From: Psychromonas marina
GTDB lineage: Bacteria; Pseudomonadota; Gammaproteobacteria; Enterobacterales; Psychromonadaceae
Reading direction: 5' to 3'
DNA: 64,000 nt
NCBI RefSeq assembly: GCF_030161115.1
Contig: NZ_BSPQ01000005.1
Location: 186,001-250,000 of the forward strand
Shown here: positions 58,585 through 64,000 of the stretch, one piece after another
Position numbering within the stretch: the stretch's first letter is position 1
How the letters are laid out: each line of letters opens with the position of its first letter
The notes under the pieces: model-generated
What the model saw: only the letters and a program-made list of their open reading frames with translations
Databases searched by the model: none
Told to the model about the DNA's origin: nothing
Translations under genes and position numbers: made by a program

Positions 58585-59492
58585 TAGTAAGTCCTCTTAC
58601 GGTTCATGTATAACAAACATGAATTTAATAACACGATAAATACCAGTAATACGATACCAGTAGAGTAAAGCGCGCTTGAGTGGATGCCCGTTGCGTACGA
58701 CATCTCCATCGCAATGTTAGCCGTTAGTGAGCGTGCCGGTTCAAGCAGCGAACCTGGCATTGCTGGTGCGTTACCCATTACCATGATAATCGCCATTGTC
58801 TCACCAATCGCGCGTGCGATACCTAATGAGATACCGGTATAAATACCACTGCGTGCTGCCGGAATAAGGACTTTAAAAACCGTATAAATTTGCGAAGCAC
58901 CGAGTGCTAACGCAGCTTCTTTATAAGTGCCTGGTAGTGCACGTAAAGAAGTCTCTGAAATAGTAATTACCGTCGGTAGTATCATGATTGCTAGTACGAT
59001 GATACCGGCTAAAATGGTGTTACCTGCTGGTATATTAAAAATAGTTTCAATCATAGGTACGATAATAACCAGACCAAAGAAACCATAAACAACCGATGGA
59101 ATACCTGCTAAAAGCTCTACCGCTGGACGCACAATATTTGCCATCCAATTTGGTGCTAATTCAGCGAGGAATACCGCGGTTAAAATAGCAATCGGTACCC
59201 CGATAATTACTGCGCCAAATGTCGAGATAAGCGATGCCACAATCATTGGTCCGATACCGAACAATGCCGGTGGTAACCACTCTTGACCAAAGATTATTTG
59301 TGCAACACCTGCCTGTTGAAATGCAGGTAAACCCTCATGAAATACAAACCAACCTATCGTACCAACCGATAGTACACCGACCATAGCGCATGCTAAGAAT
59401 AATAGGTGGAACCCTGTTGCAATCCAATCGCGTTTTTTAGTTGCTTTCTCTGGCAACGTTGATGTGCGGACTGTTGAAATCACATTATCCAT
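58584..59492 (-). CDS. pstC: Phosphate ABC transporter, permease PstC
   Basis: A 302-residue permease with six predicted TM helices; LLAGIPSVVYGFFGL, TSLRALPGTYKEAALALGAS and GIARAIGETMAIIMVMGN are PstC hallmarks. The ATG at 59492 has GAGG six bases upstream; a GTG one codon earlier is possible. It is second in the pst operon. Confidence 0.94.
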   Translation of the reverse strand: MDNVISTVRTSTLPEKATKKRDWIATGFHLLFLACAMVGVLSVGTIGWFVFHEGLPAFQQAGVAQIIFGQEWLPPALFGIGPMIVASLISTFGAVIIGVPIAILTAVFLAELAPNWMANIVRPAVELLAGIPSVVYGFFGLVIIVPMIETIFNIPAGNTILAGIIVLAIMILPTVITISETSLRALPGTYKEAALALGASQIYTVFKVLIPAARSGIYTGISLGIARAIGETMAIIMVMGNAPAMPGSLLEPARSLTANIAMEMSYATGIHSSALYSTGIVLLVFIVLLNSCLLYMNRKRTY

Positions 59493-59565
59493 CACTTACC
59501 TCAATATTTTTAAATAAATAGAGTAGCGGCCGCTACTCTGGGGTGTTACTAGTTTTACTTGTTGC

Positions 59566-60378
59566 TTATTGAACGCGGATGTAACCCTGTTCAGCAACGA
59601 CTTTCTGACCGTTGTCAGAAAGAATGTAATTAATGAAATCTGTTGCTTGTGGTGCAACGTCATTCTTCATCATTACGATGAATGGACGTGCAATACCGTA
59701 TTCGCCAGTTGCGATGTTTTCATCGTTAGCTGCAACACCATCAACGCTAAGTGCGCGTAAAGAGTCGTCAACTGAACCTAGTGAAATGTAACCAATTGCA
59801 TATGGGTTGTTAGCAACAATTGTTTTAACCATACCGTTACCGTTACCAACTTGTGCTGTTGCAGTAATGGCAGATACTTCGATATCGTTGATTTTACGTG
59901 TAAGGCCCATGATGTCTTCGAATGCGCCACGTGTACCAGATGCTGCATCACGTGTAACTACAACGATCGCTTTGTTTTCGCCACCAACTTGGTTCCAGTT
60001 TTTAAGCTCACCTCGGTAAATCTGAGAGATTTGCTCTTTAGATAAGTTAGTCACTGTATTTTTGTTATTTGTTGTTACTGCGATACCGTCACGTGCAATA
60101 ACCACTTCTTTTGTATCAGCTGTTTTTTCTGAATCTTTAATTGCACGAGAAGACATACCAATCATGCTTGTGCCATCTTTTGCAGCACGAATACCTGCTG
60201 ATGAACCGGTACCTTGCACTTCAACATTGTTGTTTGTTGCGTTGCTGTACGTTTCACCTAGCACTTCCATTACGTTTGTTACTGAAGTGGAACCAGAAAC
60301 GGTAATTGCTGTGTTTGCATATGATAGTGAACTTGTCATTAAACCCATTGCCGCTACTAAACCAATAACTTTTTTCAT
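59566..60378 (-). CDS. pstS: Phosphate ABC transporter, substrate-binding protein
   Basis: A 270-residue periplasmic phosphate-binding protein. The signal peptide (~1-21, ending SLSYA) is followed by ITVSGSTSVTNVMEVL. Phosphate-contact motifs TGSSAGIRAA, IGMSSRAIKDSE and TRDAASGTRGAFED are intact. It is the shorter PstS type common in marine gammaproteobacteria. A Pho-box-like site lies ~100 bases upstream, so phosphate starvation probably induces pstSCAB. Confidence 0.94.
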   Translation of the reverse strand: MKKVIGLVAAMGLMTSSLSYANTAITVSGSTSVTNVMEVLGETYSNATNNNVEVQGTGSSAGIRAAKDGTSMIGMSSRAIKDSEKTADTKEVVIARDGIAVTTNNKNTVTNLSKEQISQIYRGELKNWNQVGGENKAIVVVTRDAASGTRGAFEDIMGLTRKINDIEVSAITATAQVGNGNGMVKTIVANNPYAIGYISLGSVDDSLRALSVDGVAANDENIATGEYGIARPFIVMMKNDVAPQATDFINYILSDNGQKVVAEQGYIRVQ

Positions 60379-60479
60379 TTTAATTATCTCGCTGTTTTTT
60401 TTATTCAGTTTGTTTATAAAAATCGCTCATAAAATTCGGTTTGCCTCTTCAGGAAGCAAGCACATTGAAACAATCTAAT

Positions 60480-60497
60480 ATGACAGTAATGTTACAC
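60480..60497 (-). promoter_or_regulatory. Pho-box-like site upstream of pstS
   Basis: On the minus strand GTGTAAC-ATTA-CTGTCAT forms two 7-base half-sites separated by an A/T tetranucleotide, close to the PhoB consensus direct repeat. It lies about 100 bases before the pstS start. Confidence 0.65.
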
Positions 60498-60720
60498 TTT
60501 CACTGTGTTGAGTGTGTTTGATGTTATTTTTGTGTGGTTTTTTGAGTGTAGGGCTTTATTGGTTGCGGGTTTGGTTGTTTTTTCAAGGGCGATCGTCGCT
60601 GCTTTTTTTATGTAAATTTTATGCTTTAGATGAGCGGTATTTGTATAAAAAACAAAGTTTGAGGGCTGTTTAGCTTGTTTTTTGCACTATTTGGCGGTGG
60701 GTTAATAAGTTATAAATAAA

Positions 60721-60755
60721 AAAGGGCATTATTTCAGTAAGAAATAATGCCCTTT
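60721..60755 (-). terminator. Terminator after the peptide-transporter permease genes
   Basis: A perfect 15-base-pair stem (AAAGGGCATTATTTC with GAAATAATGCCCTTT), 5-base loop, followed by TTTTATTTAT on the minus strand. Confidence 0.85.
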
Positions 60756-60773
60756 ATGGCTAAGACCTTTTAC

Positions 60774-60790
60774 GCTGATAGCCGTCAGCT
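60774..60790. repeat. Second copy of the short palindromic repeat
   Basis: GCTGATAGCCGTCAGCT, differing by one base from the element at 9491-9510, again in a 3' intergenic position and again next to CTGACAGCT, giving a small inverted repeat. Confidence 0.5.
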
Positions 60791-60810
60791 AAATACTGAC
60801 AGCTGCCGTT

Positions 60811-61752
60811 TTAACCTTTATATAATTTTGGATTAAACAGATCTCTCAACCAATCACCGAGTAGGTTGATAACCAGTACTAACGAAACTAATACCACACC
60901 TGGGAAGATAGTTATCCACCATGCGCCAGAGAAGATATATTTAAAGCCGATACTGATCAGTGCACCTAATGAAGGTTGATCAACCGGCAGACCTAGCCCT
61001 AGGAACGACAGCGCCGCTTCAGACATAATTGCATTCGCAACCTGTACGGTTGAGATAACCAAAATAGGTGATAAACAGTTAGGTAAAATATGACGGAACA
61101 TAATACGTCCGGCTCTAAAACCCATCACCTGTGCTGCTTCTACATATTCTTTCTGTTTCTCAGCTAATACCGAAGCACGGATAGTACGTGCATATTGCGG
61201 CCATTCAGCAACACCAATGATTACCACGAGCATGATCACTGCATATTCACTAAAGAACTCTGCCCCAAAACTTGCTTTGAAAATGGCAGAAACAATAATC
61301 GCAACCATCATGGTTGAAAAAGACAGTTGTACATCGGCAAAACGCATTAAAAAGCTATCAACTCGGCCACCAAAGTAACCCGCTGATAGACCAATAATCG
61401 TGCCTAGAATTAACTGTACAGCAACGGCTAAAAAGCCAATCGTTAATGATAAACGCGAGCCATATAGGATAGTCGAAAGAATATCTCGCCCTTGATCATC
61501 GGTGCCTAATAAAAATCGAGAATCACCCTCATCCATCCAACTTGGTGGAAGTTCTGAATCCATGATATCAATCGCCATGAGATCATAAGGGTTGGTTGGA
61601 GAAAGTAGTGGCGCAAACAGTGCCGCTAAAAAGAAAGCTAAAAACAGTGCAAAACTGACCATCGCCACTTTATCGCGCTTAAAGTGGTAGATAAAATCAG
61701 ATTCTTTTACTTTTTCCCAACGTGTTAGCATTTTTGTGTCTGTATTACTCAT
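60811..61752 (-). CDS. Peptide/nickel-type ABC transporter permease (DppC/OppC-like)
   Basis: A 313-residue permease with an N-terminal OppC-type segment (DKVAMVSFALFLAFFLAALFAPLL in part), the FLLGTDDQGRDILSTILYGSR motif in two parts and the EAA loop EYVEAAQVMGFRAGRIMFRHILPN. Six TM helices are predicted. It pairs with the DppB-like permease two bases upstream. The substrate may be di/oligopeptides; nickel import, useful for the urease in this window, cannot be excluded, but the ATPase genes are not visible. Confidence 0.88.
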   Translation of the reverse strand: MSNTDTKMLTRWEKVKESDFIYHFKRDKVAMVSFALFLAFFLAALFAPLLSPTNPYDLMAIDIMDSELPPSWMDEGDSRFLLGTDDQGRDILSTILYGSRLSLTIGFLAVAVQLILGTIIGLSAGYFGGRVDSFLMRFADVQLSFSTMMVAIIVSAIFKASFGAEFFSEYAVIMLVVIIGVAEWPQYARTIRASVLAEKQKEYVEAAQVMGFRAGRIMFRHILPNCLSPILVISTVQVANAIMSEAALSFLGLGLPVDQPSLGALISIGFKYIFSGAWWITIFPGVVLVSLVLVINLLGDWLRDLFNPKLYKG

Positions 61753-61754
61753 GA

Positions 61755-62732
61755 TTAAGCCCCTTTACCAGTAATGTTAACGGTTGGATTGATCACGCCG
61801 TATAACAGATCAACAATGGTATTGGTTACCACAAAGATAAGCCCTACAAAAATAACGTAAGCAGTGATGAGTGGAGTATCTACACGGTTAATCGCTTCTA
61901 AGAACAGGAAGCCTGTACCCGGCCATTGGAAGACTGTCTCAGTTAAAATGGTATAAGCGACCATCGTACCAATTTGAACACCGCCCACGGTTAATAGCGG
62001 TAACATGGTGTTTTTTAATGCATGCTGGTAATAAACCTTATTCATCGCTAAGCCTTTTGCTGTCGCAAATTTAACATACTCAGAGCTTAACGCTTCGAGC
62101 ATCTCTGAACGTACTAAACGAATGAATAGTGGCAGCATGATAGAAGCCAGTGAAACACAAGGTAAAACAAGATGTAACAGGCCATCTTTAGTGAAGAAAC
62201 CACTATGCCAACCAAGGATATTGACCGTCTCTCCACGTCCGTATGAAGGTAACCAGCCTAGTTCTATAGAGAAGATGTACATCAGGATAATCGCAGTTAA
62301 AAATACGGGCACAGAAATACCAATACTACTAAATGCCATGATCACCTTGGTTAATATGTTTTTAGGATGAATAGCAGAATACACACCGAGTGGAATAGAC
62401 ACGACGACAATAATGATTGCTGCGCCAAATACCAGTTCCAGTGTCGCCTGTAGTTTATCTAAAATAACTTCAGCAGCAGGGCGCTTAAAGAAATATGAAT
62501 CGCCTAAATCTCCCTGTACAGCATTAGTTATGAAGCGTGTATATTTTGTCAGGTAGGGATCATTTAATCCAAGTTCGTCACGTAATACTTGACGTTCCTC
62601 TTCTGAAACAGATTGCCCAACCATTTCGCGTAGTGGGTCTCCGAGGTTATCTTGAATTGCAAAGGCCACTAGGCTGATCACAAACATTACAATCAATGCT
62701 TGAAAGAGCCGCTTGACTAAAAAGGTAAACAT
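61755..62732 (-). CDS. Peptide/nickel-type ABC transporter permease (DppB/OppB-like)
   Basis: A 325-residue permease beginning MFTFLVKRLFQALIVMFVIS, with the family segments GDLGDSYFFKRPAAEVI and the EAA-like SSEYVKFATAKGLAMNKVYYQHAL. Six TM helices are predicted. It is translated just before the DppC-like gene and after the solute-binding protein gene, from which it is separated by a structured 156-base gap. Confidence 0.88.
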   Translation of the reverse strand: MFTFLVKRLFQALIVMFVISLVAFAIQDNLGDPLREMVGQSVSEEERQVLRDELGLNDPYLTKYTRFITNAVQGDLGDSYFFKRPAAEVILDKLQATLELVFGAAIIIVVVSIPLGVYSAIHPKNILTKVIMAFSSIGISVPVFLTAIILMYIFSIELGWLPSYGRGETVNILGWHSGFFTKDGLLHLVLPCVSLASIMLPLFIRLVRSEMLEALSSEYVKFATAKGLAMNKVYYQHALKNTMLPLLTVGGVQIGTMVAYTILTETVFQWPGTGFLFLEAINRVDTPLITAYVIFVGLIFVVTNTIVDLLYGVINPTVNITGKGA

Positions 62733-62761
62733 GGGGGAATTTCCTATAAAGATAATATTTA

Positions 62762-62830
62762 TTTTATTTTCCTATTGAAGTGAACAATCTCCACCAAGGT
62801 GGGGTTGCCTACTAAAATAGGAAAATAAAA
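62762..62830. repeat. Nested inverted repeat between the solute-binding protein and permease genes
   Basis: A perfect 15-base inverted repeat (TTTTATTTTCCTATT with AATAGGAAAATAAAA) encloses an inner CCACC-AA-GGTGG hairpin. It lies just upstream of the DppB-like gene and could fold as a 69-base cruciform in DNA or RNA. Confidence 0.7.
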
Positions 62831-62842
62831 CAGAGTTTAAAT

Positions 62843-62870
62843 AGGTGCCTTAATCATTATTAAGGCACCT
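62843..62870 (-). terminator. Attenuator-like hairpin after the solute-binding protein gene
   Basis: An 11-base-pair perfect stem (AGGTGCCTTAA with TTAAGGCACCT), 6-base loop, 18 bases after the stop codon; only ATTTAAA follows, so it probably allows partial read-through to the permease genes. Confidence 0.6.
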
Positions 62871-62888
62871 TAGATTTGAGCAGGAGGG

Positions 62889-64000
62889 TTATTTCACTAC
62901 TAAATCGCCAAAGTATGGGAAGTTTAATGCGTTAACAATTGGGTCAACTTGTAGGTTAGATTTTGCACCCCACGCTAGATCTTGCCAATGTAGTGGCACA
63001 AACGCTGCTTCGTTATAAAGAATTTTTTCAACTTCTTTTAACATTTCTGAACGTTTTGCTGGGTCAGTTTCTGCATTTGCTTGGTTCACTAATTGATCCA
63101 CTTTAGGATTTGCATAATAACCACAGTTATAAGCGCCTTTACCCGTTTCAGCATCACGTGTCATGGTCAAGAATTCAGAGAAGTTTGCTGAATCTTCAGT
63201 ATCTGAATGCCAGCCGATCATCATCATATCTGCAGAACATTTATCAAACTCAGGCCAGTACTGTGCTTTAGGCATCGTTTTAAGATCAACTTTAATACCG
63301 ATTTTAGAAAGCATTGATGCCGTTGCTTGTGCAATTTGAGCATCATTTACGTAGCGGTTATTAGGCGCCATCATTGATAAGTTAAAGCCTTTTTCGTAAC
63401 CAGCCTCTTTCATTAGCTGTTTAGCTTTTTTCAGGTCGTAACGTGGCACTAAACTTTCAACGTGTCCTACGTAGCCTTCAGGGCTTTGCTGACCAGCTGT
63501 TGTTGCGAAACCTTTCATGATGCGTTTAACGATACCGTCATTGTTGATGGCATGTACGATCGCTTGACGAACACGTACATCTCTTAACGCTTCGTTACTA
63601 TTTTGGTTCATGTGGAAGCTGATTAGACGTGTACCAGAAACCGTTGTTAGTTCGATACCTTTAGTGCTTTTAACGCGTTTATGATCGTTAGGTGCAACAG
63701 GGTTAATCAGGTCTACACCACCAGAAAGTAGTGCAGCAAGACGTGTTGCGTTCTCTTTGATCGGTACTAACGTCAGTTTATCAACGTTACCTGGTGAGTT
63801 TGTATCCCAGTAGTCAGCAAATCGTTCGTAAACAACTTTAACGCCTTGTTCGCGAGAAGTAACAACAAAAGGACCTGTACCAGAAACATTTGTTGAAGCG
63901 AAAGAGTTACCGTGTTTTACGATGCTTGATTTATCTTTACCATCCATTTCACCAGAGTAAAACTTGCTGTCCATCGGGAAGATGTAAGTCGCAGTTTGTA
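62889..64000 (-). CDS. Extracellular solute-binding protein family 5 (DppA/OppA-like), N-terminus outside window
   Basis: At least 370 residues of a peptide-binding protein; the frame stays open to the window end, so the signal peptide and N-terminus are missing. It has family-5 segments ATRLAALLSGGVDLI, VRQAIVHAINNDGIV, EAGYEKGFNLSMMAPNNRY and a C-terminal AAFVPLHWQDLAWGAKSNL. A mid-chain Cys pair is visible (CSADMMMIGW and YNCGYYANP). It delivers substrate to the two permeases downstream. Peptide is the likely ligand; heme, nickel-chelate or other ligands occur in this family. Confidence 0.9.
   Translation of the reverse strand, partial: QTATYIFPMDSKFYSGEMDGKDKSSIVKHGNSFASTNVSGTGPFVVTSREQGVKVVYERFADYWDTNSPGNVDKLTLVPIKENATRLAALLSGGVDLINPVAPNDHKRVKSTKGIELTTVSGTRLISFHMNQNSNEALRDVRVRQAIVHAINNDGIVKRIMKGFATTAGQQSPEGYVGHVESLVPRYDLKKAKQLMKEAGYEKGFNLSMMAPNNRYVNDAQIAQATASMLSKIGIKVDLKTMPKAQYWPEFDKCSADMMMIGWHSDTEDSANFSEFLTMTRDAETGKGAYNCGYYANPKVDQLVNQANAETDPAKRSEMLKEVEKILYNEAAFVPLHWQDLAWGAKSNLQVDPIVNALNFPYFGDLVVK

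Noticed and set aside
1-64000. tRNA/rRNA genes, CRISPR arrays, phage or transposase genes
   Set aside because: None could be recognised in either strand; the only mobile-like signs are the small inverted repeats listed.

Overview
The window looks like a chromosomal segment of a cold- or marine-adapted gammaproteobacterium, AT-rich and with short intergenic gaps. Gene repertoire and protein style suggest something near Psychromonas or related Alteromonadales/Vibrionales. The genus is an inference; there is no rRNA or other taxonomic marker in the window. No tRNA, rRNA, CRISPR array, transposase or prophage gene was seen.

Bases 1-27,900 form a nitrogen-scavenging block. It begins with a purine/ureide catabolic operon resembling Klebsiella hpx genes: an amidase cut by the window edge, an oxamate-amidohydrolase-like Ntn hydrolase (hpxW), a ureidoglycine:glyoxylate aminotransferase (hpxJ), allantoate amidohydrolase (hpxK) and an uncharacterised protein. 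On the opposite strand lies a nitrate unit: an ANTAR antiterminator (nasT), a leader with two hexaloop hairpins followed by an intrinsic terminator, the nitrate ABC transporter nrtABC, and a chemoreceptor with a PilJ/NarX-type ligand-binding domain. Next is a two-component system whose 1129-residue sensor fuses an NCS1 nucleobase-permease-like membrane domain to a cysteine cluster and a hybrid histidine kinase, with a LuxR-type response regulator. Divergent from it is the complete urea module: the urtABCDE transporter and the ureDABC-EFG urease, with a MITE-like inverted repeat between ureC and ureE and a small unannotated secreted or membrane protein after ureG. Ureides, nitrate and urea all feed ammonium supply, so the sensor and antiterminator probably coordinate this block.

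Bases 27,900-45,200 hold mixed housekeeping and stress genes. These are a Kef-type K+/H+ antiporter, an ACR3 arsenite exporter with a dual-specificity phosphatase, the threonine degradation operon kbl-tdh next to a LysR regulator, sdaA serine dehydratase, an MscS channel, a dienelactone-hydrolase-like protein, an outer-membrane barrel protein, a second LysR regulator, a patatin-like lipoprotein and an AspT/YidE-type transporter.

Bases 45,200-56,900 hold two paralogous AaeAB-like efflux pairs (HlyD-family protein plus FUSC protein; only the first has a DUF1656 partner). They flank an envelope cassette: an unrecognised outer-membrane protein, a carboxylesterase-fold lipoprotein lacking the nucleophile serine, and a phospholipase-D-family lipoprotein.

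Bases 56,900-64,000 hold the phosphate transporter pstSCAB with a Pho-box-like site, then a peptide-type ABC transporter (two permeases and a solute-binding protein cut by the window end).
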